Source: Thermosipho sp. (in: thermotogales) (GTDB taxonomy: Bacteria; Thermotogota; Thermotogae; Thermotogales; Fervidobacteriaceae). From it: a DNA stretch of 64,000 nucleotides. The notes under the pieces are model-generated. The model made no database searches, was not told the DNA's origin, and saw nothing but the letters and a program-made list of their open reading frames with translations. Each line of letters opens with the position of its first letter. Within the stretch, counting starts at the first letter, position 1. A program made the position numbers and the translations under genes. This document shows positions 48,209-57,675 of this stretch, piece by piece. The stretch lies in assembly GCA_030153605.1 (NCBI GenBank), contig JASKLO010000006.1, positions 1 to 64,000 on the forward strand. The letters are read 5' to 3'.

Positions 48209-49369
48209 CTAAACTTTTATAATCTCTACGTCTTTTCCATATTGTTGTAGAGTGGTTGCAAGCTTTTCTACTATGCTCTTTCGTATGGAAATGCTGAATG
48301 GGAGTTCTGGATTCTGGTATACTGGATTTATCCTCTGCCCAACTATGAATTTACATTCATCTGCATCTAGTAGTTTTTTAGCCAATATTACAGCCGCGTT
48401 TTTCTTATCACTTGGAAGTTTGTTCTTATCTCCATTGCATTTTTCAAGCAATTCAGATGTTTTTGTAAGGGTTAGAACTCCTTCTGTTACAAGTCCTACA
48501 CCTTCTAATTTTCCAAAAGGTGGAACATCCGGTTTTATGGTTGAAAGATCCATATCAACTTCTTTGTTAATGTAGCGTGAAACAATATTTGACGTTGTCC
48601 CACCACAAATTATTTTTTCTCCCTCATTTGAAAGGAACATTTTAACAACTTTTTCATCTTCTTCCAGATTTAATGGAGGGCCCGTGAAAATTATTACACG
48701 TTTTTTTTCTCTTATATGAACACCTGCTAATGTTGCATCGTCTCCTGGTTGTCCACCGTAGTAATTATAAACAACCTCCATAATATTGTCTACAACGTAT
48801 TTTAAGTCATCATATTTTCTAGTGGATTTTTCAAGATAGTCGGAAATGTTTTCATATCCCCAACCAAAATTTAACAATTTACCAAGACCGGCATAAAGTA
48901 TGCCGTCGCTGAATGTATAAATATACATACGTCTGTTGGCTCTAAATTCCCAAAGTTTCAGTTTTTTACCATGGACAATACGTTCTTCGCTTGGGATTTT
49001 CAATAAAGAGCTATCAGCTATGAATACAGGATCAGGATTATCAAAATTCACCACTTTTACTCTTCCGTCTTTGAAAACTTGGATGATAGTAAATGTGGAG
49101 TATGAAATTTTTCTTTCTTCACATATGGGTAAAGTTTTTAGTATTGTCTCTACAACATCAGGCAATTGTATACCTTCTTCAAGCATAGTCAGAAAAATTT
49201 CTGTTGTTAATGTTGAAAGTATATTTGCTTTAACTCCACTACCAAGTCCATCTGAAAGAACCAGTACAAGCGAATTAGAAGTTAAACAGTGTTTAACTCT
49301 ATCTCCACTCAATTCCTCACCATATTTTGTCCATCCCTTGTAATAACAAATTGGTTTGATTTCTTTCAT
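48209..49369 (-). CDS. SpoIIE/PP2C-like serine phosphatase, paralog of 44525..45664
   Basis: LSDGLGSGVKANILSTLT; FSDGILYAGLG; GDDATLAGVHI; GPP..GEKIICGGTTSNIVSRYI. Confidence 0.85.
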   Translation of the reverse strand: MKEIKPICYYKGWTKYGEELSGDRVKHCLTSNSLVLVLSDGLGSGVKANILSTLTTEIFLTMLEEGIQLPDVVETILKTLPICEERKISYSTFTIIQVFKDGRVKVVNFDNPDPVFIADSSLLKIPSEERIVHGKKLKLWEFRANRRMYIYTFSDGILYAGLGKLLNFGWGYENISDYLEKSTRKYDDLKYVVDNIMEVVYNYYGGQPGDDATLAGVHIREKKRVIIFTGPPLNLEEDEKVVKMFLSNEGEKIICGGTTSNIVSRYINKEVDMDLSTIKPDVPPFGKLEGVGLVTEGVLTLTKTSELLEKCNGDKNKLPSDKKNAAVILAKKLLDADECKFIVGQRINPVYQNPELPFSISIRKSIVEKLATTLQQYGKDVEIIKV

Positions 49370-49866
49370 TATCTTCCCTCCCGGATCACTTCAAGTACTT
49401 TTAATAGGTAGGCTTTTGTTTTAGCCGTTGTTTCACCCAGGAGACTTGCTATTTTTTGAGCTGTTTCCATTTGTTGGTCTATGACCTGGTGAACCTTTTC
49501 GATTGTTTCTTCCTTTATTTTTTCCTTTTCCTCTTTTTGTTTTTCTTTATGAGTTATATCTGTAAAAATACCTGCTACTAGTCCTTCTTCAGGAATTTTG
49601 AAAACCACTTTAAGTGCTATTAAATCACGTTCACTGAAGCGAATCTGTTTCCCAACTATATTCTCACCTGTTGAAAAGACACGTTTGAAACAAGAAATAT
49701 TATGACCGATGATTTCCTCAAGATTATGTCCTTGGATTTCTTTTGAAACTTTGAACATTCTACAAAATGCTGGATTTACAAGTATAATTTTCATTTGGTT
49801 GTTTACAACAACTAATCCATTGGGGTCGTATGTCCATAAAAGTTTCCAAATATTTTTTTCTCCCAT
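49369..49866 (-). CDS. PAS-domain protein with C-terminal coiled coil
   Basis: DPNGLVVVNNQMKIILVNPAFCRMFKVSKEIQGHNLEEIIG; KEETIEKVHQVIDQQMETAQKIASLLGETTAKTK. Confidence 0.8.
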   Translation of the reverse strand: MGEKNIWKLLWTYDPNGLVVVNNQMKIILVNPAFCRMFKVSKEIQGHNLEEIIGHNISCFKRVFSTGENIVGKQIRFSERDLIALKVVFKIPEEGLVAGIFTDITHKEKQKEEKEKIKEETIEKVHQVIDQQMETAQKIASLLGETTAKTKAYLLKVLEVIREGR

Positions 49867-49879
49867 TACCTTTCCTCCT

Positions 49880-50143
49880 TTACATTAGCATGGGAAGTAT
49901 TTTTGTTTTGAACACTTCTTCAGCATTTTCTGCTGAAACATCTGTTATTAATTTGTCGTTAACTTTTACCACAACTGCTTGAGCACAAGGGCCAAGACAA
50001 AATGAACCTTTTAGTTCCACTTCATTGGTAAGATTGTAGTTATTTATCAGTTCAAGAAAAATTTTGACTACTTTTTCTCCACCTTTTAAATGACAGGCAC
50101 TACCCATGCAGATATATATCCTTTTTTTCTCGGAATCTATCAT
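49880..50143 (-). CDS. Thioredoxin-like 2Fe-2S ferredoxin
   Basis: CMGSACHLKGG ... CLGPCAQA. Confidence 0.85.
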   Translation of the reverse strand: MIDSEKKRIYICMGSACHLKGGEKVVKIFLELINNYNLTNEVELKGSFCLGPCAQAVVVKVNDKLITDVSAENAEEVFKTKILPMLM

Positions 50144-51600
50144 TTCATCACCTCACTTTTTATAAACATATTAAGAGAACTTTTTGCCACACGTGGATCT
50201 GCAAGAACACCTGGTCCTGCAATACACCCACCATCACATGCCATACCCTCAATTATGTCTGTATCTATCTTGCCATTAGAAAGTTTTTCAAGAGCAAGTT
50301 TACATTCCATAAGTCCATTTGCTACAGTTACGTTTAAACTTTCAGCTTTTTCTTCGCTTGCAACTTCTTTGATGTAATATTTTATTGCAGCACTTACTCC
50401 ACCAGATACAGCAAATCCCCATGCGGCTCCTGTAGCTTCGCTCAAATCATCATGTTCGCACTCAGCAGGTTCGATCTGTAATGCTGCAAGTGCTACTCCA
50501 ATTTCTTCGAATGTCAAAACATATTCTGGTAAACCTTTTTCAAATGCTTCAAGCTTTTTAGCTAAGCATGGTCCAATGAAAACTATTTCGTGGTCGGAAT
50601 AATTTTCTTTGAGCTTTCTTGCAAGTACAATCATTGGTGATTCTATTGGTGATATGTATTTAACAAGATCTGGGAATTCGCTCTTTACAAAGTTCACATA
50701 TGCAGGACAACATGATGTCAGCATAGGACCTCCATGTTCAATGAAATGTTTTGCTTCCTCTCTTGCAACAATGTCAGCACCAATTGCTACTTCAAATACT
50801 TCTTTGAACCCCATTATTTTCAGAGCCTTTTTAAATTGAGGAACAGATACTTTTCTTCCGAACTGAGATACTACAGAAGGAGCAAATATAGCTATCAATT
50901 TTTTTCCAGTTATTAATTTGTGTATAACTTGTAATAGTTGAGAAGGAAATTCAAGTGCACCAAATGGGCATGCTATGTAGCAAGCACCACATCCAGTACA
51001 TTTTTCATATTTAACCTCAACAGGACTTGTTTCAGATTTTCCAATGGCTTTAGGAATGCAATTTTTCTCACAAGGACGTTCGAGCTTTATTATAGCATTA
51101 TATGGACATGCTGAAGCGCATAGACCACAACCAATACATTTATTGTAATCTATATATGCACGATTTCCAGCATTCAATATGGCATTTCTCGGACAAACTT
51201 CCATACAGGGATGAGCAATACAATTTCTGCAGAGGTCGGTAACATAATACCTTCCACCGGGACAATCATTACAAACATCTTTTATTACTCCCAATTCTGG
51301 TTTTTTAGCTAATATTGGTGAAGTACTATCTACTATTTCTTCTATATGATTTGCTATTTCATAGAGTTCAAGATCTTTAACTTTTTTATAATCAAGTCCA
51401 AGAACAAACTTTATTTTTTCTTTTAAAATCTCACGTTCGTAAAAAACACGTGATCTTCCCTCACCGCTTATATCAGGAATAAGTTTCTTTGGTATTTTTG
51501 GAAGTTCCTCTTTGAGTTCTCCTTTTTTATAGCTTTTAATTATTTCCATGTAGAGCATTCTTTTGTATTTAATTACATTATTAAGCACAAATCTTCTCAT
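50140..51600 (-). CDS. [FeFe]-hydrogenase (group B-like) with multiple N-terminal Fe-S clusters
   Basis: Several 4Fe-4S motifs; LTSCCPAYVNF, GPCLAKK, EGMACDGGCIAGPG H-cluster motifs. Confidence 0.88.
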   Translation of the reverse strand: MRRFVLNNVIKYKRMLYMEIIKSYKKGELKEELPKIPKKLIPDISGEGRSRVFYEREILKEKIKFVLGLDYKKVKDLELYEIANHIEEIVDSTSPILAKKPELGVIKDVCNDCPGGRYYVTDLCRNCIAHPCMEVCPRNAILNAGNRAYIDYNKCIGCGLCASACPYNAIIKLERPCEKNCIPKAIGKSETSPVEVKYEKCTGCGACYIACPFGALEFPSQLLQVIHKLITGKKLIAIFAPSVVSQFGRKVSVPQFKKALKIMGFKEVFEVAIGADIVAREEAKHFIEHGGPMLTSCCPAYVNFVKSEFPDLVKYISPIESPMIVLARKLKENYSDHEIVFIGPCLAKKLEAFEKGLPEYVLTFEEIGVALAALQIEPAECEHDDLSEATGAAWGFAVSGGVSAAIKYYIKEVASEEKAESLNVTVANGLMECKLALEKLSNGKIDTDIIEGMACDGGCIAGPGVLADPRVAKSSLNMFIKSEVMK

Positions 51601-51860
51601 TTAATCCCCTCCAAACATGAAAGAATTATTTCTTTCAATTTTTCTGGAGTCACAGAAGTATAAGTTATTCCGTTGACCTTAACTATTGGGGGTATTTGTT
51701 CTTTGTTGCAGTTTCCAAAGCACAGAGAACATTTAATATTTAAGTGTTTTTTGATATCTTCTGAAAGGTTTTCAACCATGTTTACCAATGCATTTGATCC
51801 CATGAGATGACAAGCAGTTCCAACACATATTTCCACATTGAATTTTTTTAAATTTTCCAT
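51597..51860 (-). CDS. Thioredoxin-like 2Fe-2S ferredoxin
   Basis: CVGTACHLMGS ... CSLCFGNC; start MENLKKF. Confidence 0.85.
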   Translation of the reverse strand: MENLKKFNVEICVGTACHLMGSNALVNMVENLSEDIKKHLNIKCSLCFGNCNKEQIPPIVKVNGITYTSVTPEKLKEIILSCLEGIK

Positions 51861-51912
51861 GTAATCACCCCTTTTTAATTGAATATTAAATTGCTTGTTT
51901 ATAGATATTTTA

Positions 51913-51930
51913 TTGTGATATTTTTCACAA
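51913..51930. promoter_or_regulatory. Rex-type operator
   Basis: TTGTGATATTTTTCACAA, TTGTGA-N6-TCACAA palindrome upstream of module B. Confidence 0.85.
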
Positions 51931-52115
51931 TATATGATAGCACCATTTTTGAAATAGTTTGTTGATTCAAAGTTAAAAACACGAAACAAAAAAATTTTTC
52001 GTTTTGTTTTGAATAAAAAAACTATGTGTACAAATCATATGTATTACTTATATTTTCTGAATAATTGATTGTGTCAAGAAAATGTTGTAAAATTACCCCT
52101 GTATACTAAAATTCA

Positions 52116-52262
52116 TTATTCATCCATATTCACGTATCTCCTTGATAAGAGCCATTTTTCATTAATATCAAGTAATATTGCTACTACCCTGCTTCTCCTT
52201 TTTAATTCTTTGTTTATCCTCTCAACTACATTTGTCGTCCTTATTTTTCTTCAAGGCAGCTT
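52116..52262 (-). pseudogene. IS256-family transposase C-terminal remnant
   Basis: Reverse strand RKIRTTNVVERINKELKRRSRVV-AILLDINEKWLLSRRYVNMDE* with an internal deletion. Confidence 0.8.
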
Positions 52263-52616
52263 AACTGTTGTTTAAAAAACTATTTTTCTCAATTTATTTT
52301 ACCACTAAAAAAGAAAAAATTTTATTTTAAGATATAAATTTAACAAATTTTACAACCCAGGAAAAATGGATATATTATCGGCATTATGTAAATGTAGTTT
52401 TTAGAATAGAAAAGAGTAGTTCGGAAATTTTTATTTGTTAAAGAATGATAATTGTGTGTTTTGAAGTATTGAATTAAGTTTTTATTAAATGAAAAAATGT
52501 TGAGATAAAGAAAACTTTTCAGTATTAAAAATTGTAAGAAATTTTTCAAATGTTGTTGTTGATGATACAATAATATAAATAGGATAATTATTGAAAATAA
52601 AAGAGGTGCTAAAATT

Positions 52617-53258
52617 ATGTTAAAAAATCATATAGGTAGGAAACCATTGATGTTTCCTAAACCAACGCTTGAAAGATTAAAACTCTACTATGCTTTATTA
52701 TTAACAGAAAATAAGGATTACATTTCTTCAGATGAAATTGCAAAAAGGTTAAAAATAACTCCTGAGCAAGTTAGAAAAGATATTTCTCATCTAAATATTA
52801 CTGGAAAACCTAAAGTAGGTTATCATATTCCTTCACTTTTAGGTGAACTTAGCGAGCTTTTTGGTATAAGTGTTACTGATAATATAATAATTGTTGGAGC
52901 AGGAGGATTAGGAAGCGCTCTTGCAAGATACAAAGGGTTCGAAAAAATAGGAGTGAAAGTGGTAGCAATTTTTGATAATGATTCAGAAAAAATTGGGACT
53001 TTCGTAGGAGAACTAATGGTTCTTCCATTATCAGATCTCCAAAGAGTTGTAAAAAGATTTAAAGTAAGAATTGCAGCTATATGTGTTCCAGAAGAGTCTG
53101 CTCAAGAAGTAACTGATTTGCTTGTAGAAAAAGGCATAAAGGCAATTTGGAATTTTGCACCAGCTATTTTACATGTTCCATCGGGAATTTTACTTGAAAA
53201 TGAAGATATAACAAGGGGAATTCTTTCAATTAAACATATGCTTGATAAAAAAGGTTAA
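52617..53258 (+). CDS. rex: Redox-sensing transcriptional repressor Rex
   Basis: Winged helix SSDEIAKRLKITPEQVRKDISHL; VGAGGLGSALARYKGF Rossmann. Confidence 0.93.
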   Translation: MLKNHIGRKPLMFPKPTLERLKLYYALLLTENKDYISSDEIAKRLKITPEQVRKDISHLNITGKPKVGYHIPSLLGELSELFGISVTDNIIIVGAGGLGSALARYKGFEKIGVKVVAIFDNDSEKIGTFVGELMVLPLSDLQRVVKRFKVRIAAICVPEESAQEVTDLLVEKGIKAIWNFAPAILHVPSGILLENEDITRGILSIKHMLDKKG

Positions 53259-53317
53259 ATAAAACTAACGTGTTTATCATACTATCATATTATACCCTCT
53301 CAATTTTTGAGGGATTT

Positions 53318-54871
53318 TCACATATAAATGTCAGGAAGATCATTTTCAAATAGTACTACATCACCTTGTTTTAAAAATTTTTTAAAAATTTCAGTAACTT
53401 CATCAAGTGAATCAACTACAAATATTCTTTCTTCTGGAAAGCTAGAATCTAAAAGGCCTTTTTTGATTTCTTTTGTTCTATTTCTTCCAACTAAGAAGAC
53501 ATAATCAGCATATTGTGAAAGTAATTTTCCAAGCTTATAATGCTCTTCTTCCTCTTTTTCACCTAATTCGACAAAGCCTGGAGTCACTACTATTTTTCTT
53601 CTATCTTTATAAAGGTTTAAATATTCAAGTGCCATTTTAAAACCTTTTGGGTTTGAATTGAAAGTATCATCAATAACTGTTATTGTATCGTCTCTGACAA
53701 TTTCAAGCCTATGTTTTGGCCTTTGAACATTTTTAACTCTTTCTAAAACTTCTTCAACTGGAACCTTAATTTCAAATGCAGTTACTATAGCCATTAAAAG
53801 ATTTCTTATATTTTCTATACCAAAAATGTTTGTTTCAATCTCTAATGATATTTTGTTAGGAGTACACAATGTAAATTTAGTTCCATCTTTGTTCATCTTT
53901 AAATTTCTGGCAATATAATCTGCATCTTCATTTTCAATTCCACATTTTACAATTTCTTTATTTTTGAGTCCATTTATAACTTTTTTTATATTTTCATCAT
54001 CAAAATTAACTATCAAAAGTTTTCCAGATCTTTCATCATTAAGATATTCTTTAAAAGTTTCAATAATTTCATCCATGCTATTAAATTCTTCAAAGTGTTG
54101 TATTCCAATGGAAGTTAGGACAGAAACTTCGGGTTGTACAAGATTTAGTAGCTTATCATATCCATACGAATCATTTTCAGCAAATTCCACAACGAAAACA
54201 TCATGGGACTTATCAAGTTTTTCCCTAATTGTTCTAGTTATTCCCATGGTAGTATTGTAACTTTCAGGAGTCATTAATGTTTTGAAATGTTCAGATATTA
54301 AGTGATATATGTAATATTTTGTGCTTGTTTTTCCGTAACTTCCTGTAACAGCAATTGTTAATGGTTTCAATTTTCTATATTTTCTTAATGCATCTTTATA
54401 ATAAAACTCGTTTATTAAACTTTCTATGGGCATCAATAAACCGTTAATAAGCCAGAAATATAGAGAATTAAACAGAACAAGAGAAAATGTAATAATATCA
54501 AGAAAGATAGTATTATAAACGAATACTGTGGTCAAAAAAATGATAAAAATTGCATAAGAAGTTATTAAAAGTCTTCTAAGTCTTTTGGTAAAAACCAAAG
54601 GCTTTTTCTTCTTTCTTAAAACAAATTTTCTGATATCTAAATATAATGAAAAAATTCCAAAAGGAATAGCGTACAAAGGGTTGTAAAAATAAAGAACGAT
54701 CGAAATAAAAAAGGAAAGGTTAGAAAAATACCTATCAAGGTGCGAGAAGATCCATCTCAAAAACTTTTTTTCAGAATATTCTTCTAATTGAAGCATATGA
54801 AGGGAATAAAATGAGCGAATTACAAAACTTGCAGAAACTAAAGTAAGAAAAATTATTCTACTCATGTTCAT
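53318..54871 (-). CDS. Membrane-anchored Mur ligase family protein (MurF-like)
   Basis: N-terminal TM region; VTGSYGKTSTKYYIYHLI; DDTFNSNPKGFKMAL. Confidence 0.85.
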   Translation of the reverse strand: MNMSRIIFLTLVSASFVIRSFYSLHMLQLEEYSEKKFLRWIFSHLDRYFSNLSFFISIVLYFYNPLYAIPFGIFSLYLDIRKFVLRKKKKPLVFTKRLRRLLITSYAIFIIFLTTVFVYNTIFLDIITFSLVLFNSLYFWLINGLLMPIESLINEFYYKDALRKYRKLKPLTIAVTGSYGKTSTKYYIYHLISEHFKTLMTPESYNTTMGITRTIREKLDKSHDVFVVEFAENDSYGYDKLLNLVQPEVSVLTSIGIQHFEEFNSMDEIIETFKEYLNDERSGKLLIVNFDDENIKKVINGLKNKEIVKCGIENEDADYIARNLKMNKDGTKFTLCTPNKISLEIETNIFGIENIRNLLMAIVTAFEIKVPVEEVLERVKNVQRPKHRLEIVRDDTITVIDDTFNSNPKGFKMALEYLNLYKDRRKIVVTPGFVELGEKEEEEHYKLGKLLSQYADYVFLVGRNRTKEIKKGLLDSSFPEERIFVVDSLDEVTEIFKKFLKQGDVVLFENDLPDIYM

Positions 54872-55619
54872 AAACCTCTCTTAGGAAGTTATTCAAATCG
54901 TTTATAAAAACATCAAAGTTTTCAAGATAAGGAAAATGCCCGGCATTTTCATATACAATAAGTTTGGAGTTTTTAATTAATTCGTTAAATTTTAACCCCA
55001 CTTTAACTGGAACATCTTTATCTTTTTCTCCCCAAATAAGTAATGTTTTACAATTTATTTCACTTAAAATATCTGATATATCTTCTTCCACTACTATTTT
55101 TAATATCTCTCTCATAGTACCTTTAGAGTTTTTAAAATCCTCTGAGCCAAATTTGTTCCTAAGTTTTTCCACAAATTTTTCATTATTTGGAAGTATAGAA
55201 ATTAACTTTTTAAGGGTTTTATATATGAATTTTTTAATTTCGACATTCAAACTTTTTTTAAGCTTAATTCCAGGAGAAGAAATTAAAACTAGTCCTTTTA
55301 ACCATTCTGGTTTTTTGCTGGCAATAATTGCTGCAATTTTTCCTCCAAAAGAATGACCTATTAAGATAGCTTCATTTATTCCGGAGTTTTCAAGTAATTT
55401 TTGAATTATTGAAGCATACTTAAAACTGTCAATAGGGGAACTTGGGGTTTCACTTTGACCGAATCCTGGTAGATCTATTAAAACGGATTTATAATTTAAT
55501 TGTCTTGCAATAGGGAAAAGAGAGTGTAGATTTCCTCCCCATCCGTGAATAAAGACCAATATCTTACCTTTTCCGTATGTTTCTAAATTTATTGACAAAC
55601 CATCAATTTTTACTTTCAT
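54858..55619 (-). CDS. Alpha/beta hydrolase
   Basis: FIHGWGGNLHSLFPIA; LIGHSFGGKIAA; GHFPYLE. Confidence 0.92.
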   Translation of the reverse strand: MKVKIDGLSINLETYGKGKILVFIHGWGGNLHSLFPIARQLNYKSVLIDLPGFGQSETPSSPIDSFKYASIIQKLLENSGINEAILIGHSFGGKIAAIIASKKPEWLKGLVLISSPGIKLKKSLNVEIKKFIYKTLKKLISILPNNEKFVEKLRNKFGSEDFKNSKGTMREILKIVVEEDISDILSEINCKTLLIWGEKDKDVPVKVGLKFNELIKNSKLIVYENAGHFPYLENFDVFINDLNNFLREVYEHE

Positions 55620-56731
55620 TTTTCCACCTTTAATGATAGTATATTTGTATCGATTGAGTAAATTTTATTTTTTTTATCTTTGAATACTTCTTCAGCAATA
55701 TTAATCATATTATCGATTAAATGTGTAAACGTAATTCCTGTAGCCTGCCAGAGATAAAAAGCTAACGCTCCTGGAATAGTATTAACTTCATTTACAAATA
55801 TTTTGTCATCTTTGTATAGAAAATCTATTCTAATATTACCATAACAATCCAAAGATTTAAAAGTTTTTTTTGCAAGATCAACGATTTCATTTTTTATTTT
55901 CTCATCAATTTCAGCAGGGATTTTATGATTTGAAAATTTTTTGCCTTTGTTTATATATTTTTCATTAAAATCAAAAAAATCTCTTTTCTTTATGATTTCT
56001 TCAACTTCAGAGACTAGTATATTTTTATATCCCATTACCGCACAATTGAATTCTCTTGCATTTTCAATGGCTTTTTCAACCAAGATTTTATTGTCAAATG
56101 AAAAAGCCATCTCAGCCGCATTTATAAATTCATCTATGGAATTTACTTTTGTTATCCCAATACTCGAACCAAGCCTAGAAGGTTTTATGTACATTGGATA
56201 TCCAAATTTACTTTCACAAGATTTTATGAATTTTTCATATGAAGTATCCCATTTTCGTTTTGTAATATAATCAAAATCTACAACAGGAATATTATTTGCT
56301 TTTAGCAATTGTTTAGTGATAACTTTGTCTATAGCAATTGCTGAAGAAAGAATACTGGAACCAGTGTAAGGTACATCCATCATTTCACAAAAGCCTTGTA
56401 GTGTACCATCTTCGCCATATGTTCCATGTGCAGCAAGAAAACATAAATCAATTTCATACGTTTTAAAACTACTTTTTAACAAAAGTTTTGAATTGCTTTT
56501 TTCGAAATATCTAATTTTTTTAGCTTTTTTAGTAATTAAGTTGATATTTTTAAAATTTTCAAGGTTTTCAAGAACACTACCGGTATACCATGTTCCATCT
56601 TTGCTTATGTAAACTGGAATTACGTTATATTTTTCTTTATCAATTGCATTTAATATTTGATTTGCTGTTATAATTGAAATTTCGTGTTCGACTGATTTTG
56701 AACCAAAAATTACAGCAACGTTTTTTTTCAT
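55616..56731 (-). CDS. ddl: D-alanine--D-alanine ligase
   Basis: VIFGSKSVEHEISIITA; KPSRLGSSIGITKV; FVNEVNTIPGAL. Confidence 0.93.
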   Translation of the reverse strand: MKKNVAVIFGSKSVEHEISIITANQILNAIDKEKYNVIPVYISKDGTWYTGSVLENLENFKNINLITKKAKKIRYFEKSNSKLLLKSSFKTYEIDLCFLAAHGTYGEDGTLQGFCEMMDVPYTGSSILSSAIAIDKVITKQLLKANNIPVVDFDYITKRKWDTSYEKFIKSCESKFGYPMYIKPSRLGSSIGITKVNSIDEFINAAEMAFSFDNKILVEKAIENAREFNCAVMGYKNILVSEVEEIIKKRDFFDFNEKYINKGKKFSNHKIPAEIDEKIKNEIVDLAKKTFKSLDCYGNIRIDFLYKDDKIFVNEVNTIPGALAFYLWQATGITFTHLIDNMINIAEEVFKDKKNKIYSIDTNILSLKVEK

Positions 56732-56948
56732 ATAATTCCTCCTATACGTAAATCTAATATACATTATAACATTAATTATAATAATTGCCATATTCTGAAT
56801 TTGAAACATTAATTTCATGTATTTGAGTGAATACGTAATGATTTAGTAAGAATAAAGTAAGTTATAGGTTACATAATTTTGATAAAATAATATTTAAGAA
56901 AGGTTGGAGTCCACCTCCCTCTAAGAAATAAAGGAATCATTACAAAAG

Positions 56949-56985
56949 AAAACGGGTGATAGGGGATCACCCGTTTTTTTGTTTT
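56949..56985 (-). terminator. Intrinsic terminator downstream of mtnN
   Basis: AACGGGTGAT AGGGG ATCACCCGTT stem with T-rich minus-strand tail. Confidence 0.75.
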
Positions 56986-56997
56986 TTATTCAATAAC

Positions 56998-57654
56998 TTA
57001 TAAAAGATGTTTTTCGAGCATTTCAGCAACAATAGCAGATGGAAATGGCGATAATTTTTTTATATTAGTTTGATATTCGATTCTTGTGCTTTCTTGGCTT
57101 GTGTCAATTATTACTTTAATTGCACAGAATTCCACATTATTTTCAAAACAAACTTTAGCCATTGCAGCACTATCCATATCAACAACTTCAGCATGTGTAT
57201 TTTCATATATTCTTTTTTTATCTTTTTCAGATTCCACAAAAACATCACCACTAGCTATTGGTCCCAGAATTATGTTGTTATATACATCATATATTCTTTC
57301 TATCAATGTTTTGGAAGCTTCAATTTTTATTAATTCATTTCTACTTCTGGCATGAATATCATGTTCAATATATTCAGTTCCGCAAACAATTTCTCCGATT
57401 TTTCTTTCAGGATTTAATGCTCCAGCTGATCCACAATGAATAAAGTATTTGGGATGAAATTTATCAATGAGAGCTTGAGCCATCATCGCAGATTCAACTT
57501 TTCCAATAAATCCATAGGAAAGAATTACTTCATTAGTACCCAGCAATCCTCTTGTATATGGCCTTTTTAAAATCTCACCGTTTTCCAAAATTGGGAGTAT
57601 TTCACGAAAAGCTCCAGTAATTTCTTCTTTTAATACACTTGTAATTACTATCAT
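56998..57654 (-). CDS. 5'-methylthioadenosine/S-adenosylhomocysteine nucleosidase-like phosphorylase family protein
   Basis: HCGSAGALNPERKIGEIV; ASGDVFVESEKDKKRI; EVVDMDSAAMAKVC. Confidence 0.85.
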   Translation of the reverse strand: MIVITSVLKEEITGAFREILPILENGEILKRPYTRGLLGTNEVILSYGFIGKVESAMMAQALIDKFHPKYFIHCGSAGALNPERKIGEIVCGTEYIEHDIHARSRNELIKIEASKTLIERIYDVYNNIILGPIASGDVFVESEKDKKRIYENTHAEVVDMDSAAMAKVCFENNVEFCAIKVIIDTSQESTRIEYQTNIKKLSPFPSAIVAEMLEKHLL

Positions 57655-57675
57655 ATTAAATCCCCCGTTTCTATT

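Noticed and set aside
48252-49343. Plus-strand ORFs 48252..48575 and 48936..49343
   Set aside because: Antisense shadow ORFs of the SpoIIE-like gene, no protein-like features
50090-50916. Plus-strand ORFs over the module B hydrogenase
   Set aside because: Antisense to strongly supported Fe-S/H-cluster motifs
52069-52275. Plus-strand 68-aa ORF
   Set aside because: Antisense of an IS256 transposase remnant
53270-53315. CCCTCTCAATTTTTGAGGG hairpin between rex and the Mur ligase gene as a terminator
   Set aside because: Stem is imperfect with a bulge and short; not confident enough to list
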